64,000 nucleotides of DNA from the NCBI GenBank assembly GCA_024305405.1, contig JAKNDB010000085.1:1499001-1563000 (forward strand), written 5' to 3'. Numbering within the stretch: the stretch's first letter is position 1; each line of letters starts with the position of its first letter. This document shows positions 14,694 through 28,100 of the stretch, piece by piece. This stretch comes from Dirofilaria immitis (lineage: Eukaryota; Nematoda; Chromadorea; Rhabditida; Onchocercidae). The notes under the pieces are model-generated. The model ran no database searches. It was given only the letters and a program-made list of their open reading frames with translations, and was not told the origin of the DNA. The translations under genes were made by a program, and so were the position numbers.

Positions 14694-14720
<27 letters not shown>
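14694..14720. repeat. (AT)n microsatellite
   Basis: Perfect alternating AT of about 27 bases in non-coding DNA. Confidence 0.9.
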
Positions 14721-14724
<4 letters not shown>

Positions 14725-15404
14725 GTATCCATTTTCAATTCCGTATAGACAAATGAAAAAAAAGGAAAGGGCAAAAAAAAAAAAAGTTGGATAAGTTTTA
14801 AAACAGTTGGTGCTGTTTGCTATCATTTGCTGTTTGATTTTATTAAAGTGGTGAAGATTTAACGAATTTGAGATATTTTCGTTATTTTCATTTTTATTCT
14901 CCTATCTTTTCATTTTATATCTTATTTAATTTGATGATAAACGAAAATCAAAATTGAAATCATCAATCACTATCAGTATGACTATCAGTTCTAATCTTAA
15001 TTATTAACAATTTAATAATGAAATCTGAAAATATTAAGAATCACATCGGAAAATATCGTTTTAATTACGTTCTTCTATAATCACGTAAAGACGTGAAAAG
15101 TTATTATGCGAGAAAAGTTTTTCGGTTTATAGAAAGTGAAAAATAACAACATAAATGATTAATTTAAAATGAAAAGAAAAAATGTTGTTTTATGGTATCT
15201 TTTTCAAAAAATTTATTTCATCTCAATTGTGCATATTTTTTACTATAAAAAGGAAAAGAAATTAAATAATTAAAATCATAAATCAAAAAGAAAACTGAAT
15301 AATTAAAATAAAATTGAATAATTAAAATGAAAAAAAATTACATTGAAATTAGTTTATTTAAATCTTAAAATCAATCTTCTTTATTTTTAATTATTATTTT
15401 TCAG

Positions 15405-15440
15405 ATATCAGTACTGAATGAAGGCATTTATTGTACGACA
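15405..15440 (+). CDS. Possible 12-codon exon upstream of the CEP170-like gene
   Basis: A good acceptor (TTTTTCAG) and a strong donor (GTAAGA at 15441) flank 36 bases that read ISVLNEGIYCTT in phase 0. It can splice in frame to the next possible exon at 16118. It may belong to the CEP170-like gene, whose first firm exon is about 9.7 kb downstream, but nothing in the peptide identifies it. A chance pair of splice sites is possible. Confidence 0.35.
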
Positions 15441-16117
15441 GTAAGAAAAGAAGTATAATCAAAAAATTACCGTATATCCTTGAGATATACTGGTATTCTC
15501 GAGACATACTGATGATGGCGGAGATTAACGCGGTTACTATTAAATTTTGTTAAAAATATGTTTAATTAATTTCAATATAATTATCAAGTATTATATCATT
15601 ATCATTAAGATATAGGCTAAATTGATAAATAATAAATTTTAACATTCACTTTTGCATTATTTCAATTATTTTCAATTCTAATCTAACCACATCATTGAAA
15701 TTGATTATTTTATCATTTTTAACTAATTAATTAATTATACAAAATTTTATATTATTAAATTGCATTATTTTTTAAAATCATCAAAACTTTCTTCAGTAGT
15801 TATATCTTCGTAGAATAATTTTACTTAATTTCTTTATCAATTAAATAATTATTTAATTAAGCATTTTAATTAAATGATTTCATTCTCGAATATTATTCAA
15901 GAAAAAAATGAAATATATTATCTATACTTTATCTGTTTATTGATAACTTTTAAAAAACAAATAGAAAAAAACGATTACTGTTAAAATTCTTATTAAAATA
16001 TGTTTACTTAATTTAAATATATTATCAATTCATATATCATTAAGATACGAATAATAATCTATGCTTAATTTGTTTGGCTATAATACTATCTCCCCATATG
16101 TTATAAATAATTTCTAG

Positions 16118-16246
16118 GAAACGAATGAAAAACTAAAATTGGCAAAAACGGAAAAAAATGATCGTAGAAAATCATTTATAATCACTGATAATAATAATAT
16201 TTGTCGAGAAGTCATTATTTATCAACAATCAAAGATAAATTTACAG
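16118..16246 (+). CDS. Possible 43-codon exon upstream of the CEP170-like gene
   Basis: An acceptor (TTTCTAG) and a strong donor (CAG/GTATGT) flank 129 bases that are open in phase 0 and encode a Lys/Asn/Ile-rich peptide beginning ETNEKLKLAKTEKNDRRKSF. An open frame of this length with consensus borders stands out here. It joins in phase both to the exon before it (15405-15440) and to 25130-25205, with an implied 8.9-kb intron. No domain is recognised, so membership of the CEP170-like gene is an inference. Confidence 0.45.
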
Positions 16247-16443
16247 GTATGTAGTATTATTTTTAATTTATGCAAAAATTAATTATTTCAAAAATTTTCC
16301 GAAATTTTTCCTTTTTTTGGCAAAAATTAGAGCAAAAATATCGCTGTTGTATTTACTATGGATATTTGTTGGATAAAATTGAAAATTTATTCACACATAT
16401 CCGGGAATGTTGCATTGTTAACGAGAGTAGTAGCATTTGTTAG

Positions 16444-16556
16444 GTAAATTGTTGTTTATTCAAACATATCCGAAAATATCGTATTATTATCTGATGATTA
16501 TCTGTTAGTGTAATAATACGATATTTCCGGCTATGCTTGAGTAAATAATAATTTAC
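16444..16556. repeat. Long imperfect inverted repeat (46-bp arms, 21-base loop)
   Basis: Arms 16444-16489 and 16511-16556 match at 40 of 46 positions when one is reverse-complemented. The 16 bases nearest the loop are perfect. A diverged direct copy of the left arm sits upstream at about 16379-16420. It could be a miniature transposon remnant or a hairpin RNA. Confidence 0.85.
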
Positions 16557-18021
16557 AAGAAATATTACATTCATTGCTAGGTCAATATTTGCTTTTTAAA
16601 GTTGAAATCTACTCAAGAAATAAAAGTTCAACTTTATTATTCCAAATAATGCATCATCATTTTTAAGAAGATTATAATTAATTATTGATAGCTCAAGATG
16701 ATAAAATAAATAGAATAATATTTGTTAATATTAATTTGATAAATAATTTATCAAGTAATTGATTTAGAAGATTATATTAGAAATTTCGGCGAATTCCATC
16801 AAGTTATAACAAAAAGTTGAAGTTGAAAATTGGTGAAGTTAAAGTTGAAAATTGAAAATCAAATTTGAAATTTCGCTATAAAAATTATTGTTTTTCTTTT
16901 TTATTTCTCTTCATTCAAATAATTAATAGTACATAATATTTAAATATTAATTTCCAAAAAAAGGTGAATTGCAGTAAAATATTTGAGAATTAAAAACTTA
17001 AATTCAAAAACTATTTTTTTTAAAATATTATTTCTTTCCATTTAAATAGTTTTATAATAAAGTTTAAATATTAATTTCATATTGTTTTTATCTTATTTAA
17101 ATTCTATTTTTAATTTAGTCTCTTATTAATTTATTTTTATAAATCATTTTAGAAAATATGTCTTTTCTGTTCTTTCTTTATATTTATTATATCAATAAAT
17201 TTAATTTCTTTTTTTTGAGAAACACTAAGCTATCTTTTTTATTTTACTTTTTTTTTCATTCGAAATTTTCAAATAAAATATTTTTTAATAATTGAATACT
17301 TAATTCCATTAAATTGCAAATTAAATTTTAAATAAATTTAAGGCAAAGTTTTATTATCCTTAAATTTAATCCTTAAATTAATCCTTTAATATTCTAATTT
17401 TGTAAAGTATAATTTTACAAATTTTATGTATTTATTTATATATTTTGTTTACACATTTAATATTTGCTTAAATGTATAGATGACTCTATAAACAGTTGTT
17501 CCCAGTCTTGGATGATAGATAGTTTGGATAATGATGATAAAAATTAGGCGAAACTTTCAGAATATGTCTGTCCTAATGATAGTAAACTTCATTGATAGTT
17601 CCAAAGATCTCTTATCAACTAATATTACAGCAGAGCATCTGATTTCTTCCTCTAACAATCATTAATATTCATCTTTTACTATTTTATTATAATCCTCATT
17701 TATGCTCATTCTTGAGCTTCTAATTTCAACGATTAATTATGCTTAAATTTTGACGTACTCTTGGATTCATTTTAAATATGCTGATAAGATAACGATAAGC
17801 TCTATCAAGCAATTTTTAGTTTTTTTTCTTTTAGTGTACAATTAAGTAATTTGAATCGTTTGGTTAATCTCGTGAAATTGGATAATTATCATATATCCAT
17901 CATAGTGATGGAAAATGTCATTTATAGTTTCAAAGATCTTGTCACTATGCAGCAGCGAATAATCTTATCATAATAATAATTATTATTATTGGTTTAAATG
18001 ATAGGATAGATAAGTTTATAA

Positions 18022-18098
18022 AAACTTATATATATATATAAGTTTATATATATATATAAGTTTATATATATATATAAGTTTATATATATATATATATG
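18022..18098. repeat. 18-bp AT-rich minisatellite
   Basis: About four tandem copies of an 18-bp unit, AAGTTT followed by a TA run, with AAGTTT recurring at 18040, 18058 and 18076. The units are nearly self-complementary, so the array can fold back on itself. It lies in the gene-poor region, or in a long intron if the upstream exons are real. Confidence 0.9.
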
Positions 18099-20394
18099 TA
18101 AAAAAAATTTATTGTAAAATATTTGCCGTAGAAAAATAGAAAAGAAGAACGAACTATTTGTTAATAATTGTTATCACAATAATCATTATGATAATCATAC
18201 ATTCGTTCATTACAACTAACGATAACCACAATAATCAATCTGATAATCGTTTATTTATTAAATTGAAAAATTTTCATTTTTATTTTTTTCTTTTATTGTT
18301 TGTTTGAAAAATGTCTTCGTAAGCATAATTTAAGAAAAATATTAAAATTTGATAAAAGTGAAAGGTTCTAATATTTCATATATTTCGTTATGATAAATAT
18401 ATTTCTTTGATAATTGAAAAAATTAATTTTTATTTTTGAAATTTTCTTTAATAATAAATATTCTTGAAATAAATTTGGCTTTTTATTTTCATATTTTCTT
18501 TTTATCGATACTATAATGATATTGATAATGGTAGTAATGATTGAAATACTAATAAAAGATAGGATAAATTTTATATAATAAGAAATTTCAAATTAAAGAA
18601 AAAAATAAGCCTTTATCAGAAATTTATTTTATACATAAATGTTTCAGTATGGCAAAAAAAAGGAAATTAAATTTTAAATATTAAAAAATGGGAATGTCTT
18701 TTTTTCTTTTCTTTAAGATTTATTAGAAATGGAATTAAAATTTCTCATTAATTTATTAAAATCTTATACCAAATTTTTGTAAGTTCAAAAAAGATATTTC
18801 AAAATAAGAATTTTTAAATTTAAAGAAAAAAATAATTTTGTATCAGAAATCGATTAATTAAAAAATAAATTAAGCTTATAACAATTATTCAGTAGTTGAT
18901 AAAAATTATACATTGCACTTATCGATGAAATTTTAAAATTTTTAAAAATTGAAATATTTTTTTAAGGCTATTTAGCAATCGGCGAATTGTCGAAAATGAA
19001 ATTAAGTTTTTTACTAAATTTAATTTTTCTTAAATTTGCTAAAATTTTATATTAAATTTTTGTAATTTGAAAAAGTATTTGAAAAAGAATGTTTATAAGT
19101 AGAAAAAATTTTCCAATATAATTAGTGATAAAAAATACATTTGATTATAACATATCATTTAACTATCATTTTATGATAAATGGATTAAGAAGTTTGTAAT
19201 GACGAAAAATTCGGTGATTAAACTTTCGTTTGTTAATTTAAAATGTAAATAAAATGCTATGTTTTTTGTGGAAATTCACTCTTTTTCTTTTTAAAAATGA
19301 GAATCACTTAACTGATAAATTAGACATTAAATGATTTGCTGATATGAGAATCACAAGAATCTCGAAAATATTTACTTGCAAACTTTCAAATTTCATCATT
19401 TAAAATAAATAGTTAATAGATTAATGAGTAGTTTGTTTGTTGAATCGATTGAGAAAAAATGTTTTAAGATATCTGAGCATTCATTGCTGATTTTGTTAAA
19501 AATTTTTAGAGAAATTTTTAATTAGACAAACGTCATTTAAGAATAGAGCAAACAGTTAAATTAGATGGCACTTTTTCGTTTTTGTTGAAATGATCTTATT
19601 TCAGATGTGAAATAAGATCTGTTAAATTGATTTTAATCAAGGTCATCTTTCTAATTTGTTTATTTATTTTAAAAATTTGCATTTTGTTAAAACATGACTA
19701 ACTGATGTTAACAATGATCATTTTCTCGCTAAATTGATAAACGTTAAACTAATTGATTATTATTAGGAAGATTTTTGTGATAACGATATTGCGATAATTA
19801 ATTTTTGATATGATATACTTAAAAAACTTTCAATTACTAAATACAATAGGATGATGTTATATGTATGATTCGTTTTTTTAATGTCAAATAAAATCAATGA
19901 AATTTCATAAAAAGTTTTTTTTTCATGAAGAATTCTTTCATTATATATATATAAATATAAAATTATGAAATAATACGATAATATTTATCATTCGTTTCAA
20001 TGATAACATAGATGGAGCAAAAAGAAAATATCAGACGAATATTTATGATAAGATAAATTCTTTATCTCAATTGCACAAAAATAATTTGAAATTTTATAAC
20101 AAACTAGGATACATTGGAAGAATAATAAAAAAAAAAAACTAGAATGCTCAATAAGTTGGAATTGTATATCAAACTGGAAAAATAATTAAATAATTAGTAT
20201 GCTAAATTAGAACTGTATATCAGATAAGAATGAAAAGACGATATCAGAATGTTGGATAACTTAAAATATATCAAAACAATAATTATAAGAATGCTGGGTA
20301 AATTAGAATTATGCATTAAATTAGAATAACAATAAGATTACTAGAATATTGGTTAAATAGAATTCTATATCAAATAAAAATACTAGATAAGTCA

Positions 20395-20616
20395 GATTAA
20401 TTGTCGAGAAAACTTTCGTTCTTAATTTCTTCAGATTAATTGTTGAGAAAAACTAAGAAAAAGTTAAAGTTAGAAAAATAATAGAAAAAATTTAAAGTCA
20501 AATTAATTGTCGAGAAAAACTTTTCTCAAGTCAGATTAATAATTGTCGAGAAAAACTTTTCTCAAGTCAGATTAATAATTGTCGAGAAAAACTTTCTTTC
20601 TTAATTTTCAATTTTC
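20395..20616. repeat. 36-bp minisatellite (GTCGAGAAAAACTTTTCTC core)
   Basis: GTCGAG recurs at 20509, 20545 and 20581, a 36-base period with nearly identical units. More diverged copies extend upstream to about 20395. Each unit contains GAGAAAA-AC-TTTTCTC, a short palindrome. No function is evident. Confidence 0.85.
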
Positions 20617-20692
20617 TCTTAATTTTTTTCCTATTCGCAAATTATTTTATCCGTAAGTAAATATTTTGTTAATTTATTCAAATAAAATCAAT

Positions 20693-20696
<4 letters not shown>

Positions 20697-20743
<47 letters not shown>
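20697..20743. repeat. (TA)n microsatellite
   Basis: About 47 bases of perfect TA repeat in non-coding DNA. Confidence 0.95.
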
Positions 20744-20745
<2 letters not shown>

Positions 20746-23288
20746 ATTATAAAGAAATTATTTGTGCAATTTAATTTCAAAATATAATTTTAAATTTTTT
20801 TTTGAAATCATTTTCTGCTAATAATATATAAATTTTACAATCTAAAGTTTTTATTTAATTCAATTTTACGTTTATTTTTCCCTTCTCGAGATTTGTATTA
20901 ATAAAATAAGTATGCATTTGCATATTACTTTGCCAATATTTACATATTAGCAAAGTAATTTTTTTATCTATCGATTATTAGCATAAAACGGAAATGTATT
21001 TACATTTATGTAAAGAAAAAATGTAAATATTAGAATTGTTTACAATTGTATATATAATTTTTAGTTGATGATTAATGATTATCATCATTGTTTGTTCTGA
21101 TAATATTAATTATCAATTGTTGCTGATTATTTGTACAATTTTCTTTTTCCTTTTTCTTCTTCAATTTTAATGAAATTTATAACATCGAATAATTTCGCTT
21201 AATTTCAATGAATAATATGATGTGACATTTTCTTCGTTTCAAATGAAATTTACAAAATGATAGTATTGCTTAGCAGAAAAACCTGATAACAGTATGATAT
21301 TCGTGATAACAATATAGTGACATTTTCTTCATTTGTTTCAAATGAAATTTACAAATTGATACTTTTATATGATTCAACTGATTAGATTCAATTGATTAGA
21401 CAGTTGTGATAATTGAATTTCATTAAAATCTTTTATTCATAATTTAAATATTAGAAGAGAGAATAGAAAAAGACGAAGAGAAGAAAGGAGAAAAAAGGCA
21501 AATGAAAAGAAATGTTAAGAAATGAAATGGTTGATAATTGCAATTTAAAAGATCACTAATGCTGTAATATTTTTTAAAACAAAAAAAAATAAACAAAGAT
21601 ATTAAATGCTATAAATTCATTTTACAATAATTATTATTATTTTTCTTTCTCGAGAAGAGGAAAAAAAGGAGGAAAATAATTGAAATATAATTTAGAAAAA
21701 AGAAAGAAAATTAGATAAAAAAATATTGCCAATAATATATTGGAAAAGAAAGAAAAAAGAATTTATGTATATCATTCATTTTACTAATTATATTCATATT
21801 CATTGATTCTGATTATTTGGAAATAATTGCTCTAATTAGACAATTCTTGAATGATTCTCGAATAAGTTGAATAGTGAAATTGAATTCGTTTGTAATTTAA
21901 AATAATTGTTTAGCTAGACCATTCTTGAATGATTCTCGAATAAATTTAGTATAAAATTGAATTCGAACTTTTTTCTTGTTTTTTTTTCATTAATAGCAAT
22001 TATAAAATTATATTGAAATTTGATCATAGATTTAATCATCGATTTATGAAAAAAAAGTTATTAATATTTAATATGATCTTTTTTTTTTTTTAATTCCTTT
22101 AACAATTTTTTTTTTGAAATATTTATTAATATATACATTGTTATATGCATCGATTGATAAAATTTGAACTGTTATGATGAATGCATATGAATGGCACAAA
22201 TTTTGATAAGCAAAATGTTCGTGAATTCTCGATTCTTGAATTGTGGATTTTTTTTTGCTATTATAATAGTTGGCAAAAACTTTATTTGTTATGATTTTAT
22301 TACACAATTCATATATTTATCGAGAAAAATCTTTTTTCTTTTTTTCGTTATTAAATATTAAAAAATGAATCATTGCTTTTATGGGTCAAAATTTGGTAAA
22401 AATTTATTTATCTTTTTAAAATTTTCTTATTACTTTTTATTCCTTTGAAAAGAAAAAAAAGAGGAAGAAAAGAGGAAGTTATGATAAGGGAGAATTTAGC
22501 GTTGGATGAAATAATTGGAATTAAAAATTTTAATTATTTTAAATAAGTAAATAAGTTATTGGTAATATATAAATGAGCATTTTAAAACATATTAACTTAA
22601 CTTGAAAGAGATAAAAATATCGTATATAAAACAAATTTTGAAATTGAAAATCGATTAAATGAATAATTGTAATATATACAATATATACTAATAAATTTAA
22701 TTATTTTATATTTTCTTTTTCTTTTAAAAAAAAACATTATTTTACGAAAAATTTTGCAAACCGAAAAGAATTCTTATTTTACAAAAACGAAGCCTTTTTT
22801 GAAGTTAATTTTAATAAAAATAAAAATTGTTGCAAAAATCAAAATTCAAAATAGAAATTCATATTTCGCTTTTTTAGTGAAAATTAAGCAAATAAAAATT
22901 TAAATTTTTATATTAATTCGAATTTTATTTATAATCCAAAACCAATTAGTTTATTTTGTTGATTCATAGGCTAAAAATATCATTTGAGAAGAATATGAAA
23001 TAGGAATAAATTAAGAATATAATTAGTAATATATCTTATATTCCAATATGAATTTGTATTTAAATCTATTCCAAATATTTTAAATTTAAACGATGACAGA
23101 ATGCTCCTAAATAATTTATCATTACCATTTTACTATTTTGCAATAGTTGTTTTATGATTTCCATTCGGTATTTTAAGTTTTTCAATCCTATTAAATTTAT
23201 GAATTTTTTGATTTTGTATTGCTCGGTTGAATTTCCATTTAAAAGTTAAATTTTCTAATTTAATTCATTTAAAAATCATTTCATTAAT

Positions 23289-23560
23289 ATGTTAAGTACT
23301 ATTATTTTGTATGTACTATTCTATTCTCCCGTTTTGTATTCTATTTTATCCTATTCCATTCTTCTAATATCTTATTTTGACTTTTTCACAATTTTATTCT
23401 TCAATTCTATTTTGTTTTGTTTAATTCTTTTGTTATGTCCTTCTATTCTATTTCATTTAAATTCCTCTTATTTCAATTGGTTGTTTTGTAATTCAATTTT
23501 ATTTCAATTTGTCGTTTTCATTTAATCGATTTATTCTATCCTTTTCTTATCCCATTTAAT
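23289..23560. repeat. Degenerate pyrimidine-rich TTCTATT/TATTCC repeat
   Basis: The + strand is dominated by T and C, with recurring TTCTATT, TATTCC and TTTCAATT words. An open frame of 78 codons covers it but encodes only hydrophobic low-complexity sequence, and is treated as an artefact of the repeat. Confidence 0.6.
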
Positions 23561-24215
23561 TTTAATTTGGTCCCAGAATATTTTGTTCCACTCAAAATTT
23601 TACCTTTTTCTACCATTTTAATTTATAAGGAAAAAACGATCAATTCCTATTCATCATATAAATCCTATTCCTCACATAAATCTATTCTTTTATTGAAGGA
23701 AGTTTAATTCTCATTTTAGGACAATTATTTCCGCCATACATTTTGTATTAATAGCAATAAAAGTTTGGAGTTGCTGCGTCTTTCGAGTTGCATATTGTGC
23801 CTAATCTTGGACCGCATTAAAAGAATTCCGAAAATAACAGGGTGACTCGAGGTACTGCTTTCGAAGGACGTGAGGAAGATTTTCGGTTAATATTTTTCGT
23901 GTTTTCTGGTACGGCAGGATCTACAAACGGCATTGTTACATTATGCGATCATGAATTGCATGAATTTTCTATTGATAAATGAAATAGAATTTCTTAATTC
24001 ACGTATCCATGGAAATTTCTTTTTTTTGTAATCTTTTTTGGGAGTTTTTTTGCAATCTCCTAATTTAATTTACAAAAATTAGTTAAATATAAGAGAGGAA
24101 AAATAGTATTCATGAATTATGTCAACCTTGAATGTTTGTACAAATTTTTTCAAAATTTTTTTTTTCAAGATTCATCATAAAGTGAATGGGTTGTAAAACT
24201 TGTTTCCTCTAAGGA

Positions 24216-24293
24216 GATTTAGATCATGGAACTTCCTTTCTCTATAATGCTGAAGATTTAGATCATAAAGCTTCCTTTCTCTATAATGCTGAA
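24216..24293. repeat. 39-bp tandem duplication
   Basis: Two adjacent 39-base copies (24216-24254 and 24255-24293) differ by only about three bases. Each begins GATTTAGATCAT and contains CTTCCTTTCTCTATAATGCT. This is a recent local duplication in non-coding DNA. Confidence 0.9.
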
Positions 24294-25129
24294 ATTTAGA
24301 TTTTAAATCTTTCAAATTTCCCAATTAATCAAATCTTGAGAAGGAAATGTTCTATAATTCTGAAGGTTTTTGAAGATTATTTATAATTTGAGGTTTAATT
24401 ATGCTTTCAAATTACAATAGTTTTTTTGGCTACAAATATATTGGATTTTTTTCGCAGTTTTTATTTTTGTTCTCAGATTTTGCAAAGTTTTTTTCATCAT
24501 TTTTGCTTAGTTCTTTTTTTAAAGTTTTTAAATTCAAAAAGTTTTTAAATATTTTTTTACTCATATCTTACGTATCCAACAGACTTTATCCAGTTTTTTA
24601 ATTTTTGCCGACATTTGCTCATGATTTTTGCATTTTCTTACAATTAGTAGCAGAGAGGAATTATTCCCGACAATGGACTATTTTCCATAGTTCGCTCAAT
24701 AATTAAACAGGTTTTTTTTCGAATATGAGTATTCGGATAACAGATTTTCAATTTTTAAATCTTAAATTTTATTTAGAGCAAATGAACTATCAAAATTTCT
24801 ACTAAGTCTCATGCACTTTTTTTTTTTTTTTAGCAAATTCTTCTTTTGTCATCATTATTTTTGATAAATTTCATAGTATGAATTATGTCACTTTTCGATA
24901 TACAATGATACATTTTAGAGTGTTGCGAAAAATTTCTTCTTTATCTAATGGATGAATAGGTCATTCAAACCAGACATCATTATTTACAACAATTCTTGAA
25001 TTATATAATCATCATTTCTATACTACAGCGGATAGTTCAAAAGATATAAAAGTTTCGTGTAGAATATTTATGTGTTATCATCCAAACAATGGATAATTGT
25101 ATTCCATAGATTAATATATATTCTTTCAG

Positions 25130-28100
25130 AGTTTCCAGTTATCAATACCGCCATCATTATGTAATGGAGCAACGCTTGCAAGGCCTCAAAGGCTTAGTAT
25201 CTCAGGTAAGCTGTTGTCTTGATAGGTTTTCCAATTTTTTTTTCTTTTGAAAGCAAAGAGATATGACTGAAAATAAAGCGAATAAAATATATATTGACAT
25301 TCAATTAAACATTAAATGAAAATAATAAGCTTAAATTAAATAAACCAAATTTTAGTAAACATAAGATAATGACTGTTTTATTTGATATAGAATAAATGGC
25401 AGAATAATGATTGGGTAAATTGTGCTTGGATAAATCATTTTATTACTGAAATATTTTAAAGTATAAAATGTTACATTTTTACTTTATGAATCAGAATTTA
25501 GGCATCAGCTATATGAAATAAGTTTTGCAAATATTTTTAATATATAGTTTGTGATATAATGAGATCTTGAGAAATTATCAAATGAAAATTCAGCTAAAGC
25601 GATTATAAGGCTATGTGATCAGTAACAGATGAATATCAATGAGACAAGTACAATTATTGGAATAAGTTTTAATAATTTATTAGAAAATTAATATTATGGT
25701 ATTTTTTGTGTTCAGTAAATATTTGGTTAAAAAGATTTCGCTGCTAAAATTTATATAATTATTTGAATTAAAAAAACTTGAAATGAAATTTGCTGGTATG
25801 AAGAGCGTTGTATTTTTTTAAAAAGAAAAATTTGAGAGTAGTGGCCAAAAGGAGAATTATTCTCATCTGGAATCAAATATTCTTATCATCTGGACGAAAA
25901 ATTAATTGCTGAAATTAAATCAACTAAATTACTTTTATTACATTACAGCTATTTTTTACTGTTTGATTTTATCTAATATATTATTCTATTGCGGGCAAAA
26001 GCTGAAATGAGTTAAATTGTTTTTCCAATATCATATTAGCAAGAACTGATGTGAAAATAAATTCGCACTGAACCCCTCCATATGTTGTAAAGTTGGAAAG
26101 TCAGTTATTGTATTATTGTAATTATTGTAATTGTAGTTATTGTAATTATTACGTAGTGGTTTTTGCTATGAATAAGTAATATATTTGTAAAGCAATCAAA
26201 TAAATTTTAAAAATTTTTCATAATTTAAAAATTAGAAACGAAGGAAATATATTGTCAATCAAAAAAAAATTTGAATAAATCATTTTCATGGCGTTCGATT
26301 ATATTTTCAAAAGTATTAATAATTTGAATTTCCCTTCAAGAATGATGAAATCATTCACTTATGATCTTTTCATCGAAAGTGATAATAGTTTTTAATGTTT
26401 CAAGTAGCGTCCTTGACATTTTTAGGGATGCGAAACAGAAAATTTCGTTAGGAATCCATTAATAATGGTAAAATTCTCTCTCCGTAGAATTAATTTAATT
26501 CCAAAGGTCGGAATGTTCTGGGTTTTTTAAATTATTTTTTGACAGTGCGTTGGTTTGTTATGGAAAATATCAATGTAAGATTGAAGAACTCAAAATTTCT
26601 CTGTAAATTATCATCCTTCGATTTCGGCTTATGTTATTAGCAGAAGATTTCTAACACAACGCCTAAAGAGTGGGTATTGCAAAAAGATACTAAAAATAAA
26701 GTACTTTATTGGATTAAGTAACACTTCATTGAGCAACAATCGAACATTTCAATTTTTAATTCAATTTGTCAGAGCTTAGTGTTACTGTAACGCTTTTTTG
26801 ACGAGAGCAGTTAAGATAAATTACTCAAACTTTTTGATCCCTTAAAAGTGAGATAAATATAGCATTCCTGTTTATTGCAGTTAAAAAATCTTTTTTTTGA
26901 ACGTGATAGTTGTGATAATTATTGTAATAGTTGTGCTTATTAATACTAGTTATTATTTCAATTTAGATGACATTGATAATATTATCAATTGTGATAATAT
27001 TATGTTTTTGTCTTTCAATATTATCTTTGATTATTACAGTAAAAGCAAGAGTAGTAGCCTATTACAGTAAAAATAGCAATACCTATAGTTGATTTATTGA
27101 TTTCTCTTAAAAACATTATTTGTTTCATGTTCACTTGTTCGAACGAAGCGAATACATTTGGGGCGGCAGAATCATAAATTTATTGCTGTATAATTCAACT
27201 ATTAAGTAAAAAGGAGGAAATTTTTTTTGACTTTGGACTAGTTTTAGTCCTGAAATTTGCAAGGACGTTTGTTAAAACACCAAAAACCTTTTTTTCTTTT
27301 GACAGTGAATCTTAAAAAGAAAACGAAAAGTTTAATAGTGAATCCACATTTGAAATGTTTGAAAGATAGTAATAGATATACTTAATTATTTTAGCGATAG
27401 ATAAACTGTTTGAAATATCGGGAATAAGGGATGGGAAGCTCGAATTAAATACTTAGGGAAAATCATTTAAAGATTGTCTTGAATAAAAAAATAAGAGAAA
27501 ATAGACGCATTGAAAAAGAGTGAAACAAAGAAGAAAGATGTAACGGCAAAAAAAAGAGAAAAAAAGTGACGATAAAAGATATGAAAGTAAGACTGTTTTA
27601 CAGAAATATTGAAATTTTCGTAGAATTTTCAATTCATGTATTTTCTTCTATTACAGTATTATTGTTTGTGCATATACGAATGAATTTTTGATCATAGAAA
27701 GTTTTTTTAATTGAAAGGTTTTTTTTCCTATTTTGTTTCGATTGCTGCAACAATTTAATCTTAGCTGTTTCGCCATTCTACCATCTTTCATTCATTTTTA
27801 TATGTTCGACTGATATGTTCGTTAATTTCATACCCCTTTAAAATTGCATCCAATCGTCTGCATCATTAGTTATCATCTCTCTCTCTCCTCTCTCTTTGTA
27901 TTTGAAGAGAGATTTTTATATGTGTAACTATTGTGTATTTCTGTTATATTCCTTTTAATGTTCCTTAGTTTTAAAGTGGTAAAATTATTCCTAGAATAAT
28001 TTTCTCTTTTTTTGTTGAAAATTTTAATCGTATGAAATATAATTGTTATGTTTTTACTGTCTTTTTACTTTTCATTAGGTACTATTTCTCCTCTTCCATT

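Larger units (their letters stand above)
10163..15404. other. Gene-poor AT-rich region downstream of the Fos-like gene
   Basis: This starts as the 3' UTR of the Fos-like gene, with an ATTAAA hexamer near 10249 as a possible polyadenylation signal. Beyond that I see no coding region I can defend. It contains a 26-bp palindrome (12336-12361), an ATT/AAT microsatellite (14141-14250) and an (AT)n run (14694-14720). One possible trans-spliced first exon lies at 13141-13173 and is listed as a finding. Confidence 0.55.
16247..25129. other. 8.9-kb gene-poor stretch, intron if the upstream exons are real
   Basis: No other convincing exon was found. It contains the hairpin at 16444-16556, minisatellites at 18022-18098 and 20395-20616, a (TA)n run, a pyrimidine-rich block and a GC-richer island at about 23760-23950 that is reported as a finding. 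Confidence 0.5.

Noticed and set aside
22068..22307. 79-codon minus-strand open frame
   Set aside because: Lys/Asn/Tyr-rich AT-derived sequence with no splice context or recognisable motif.
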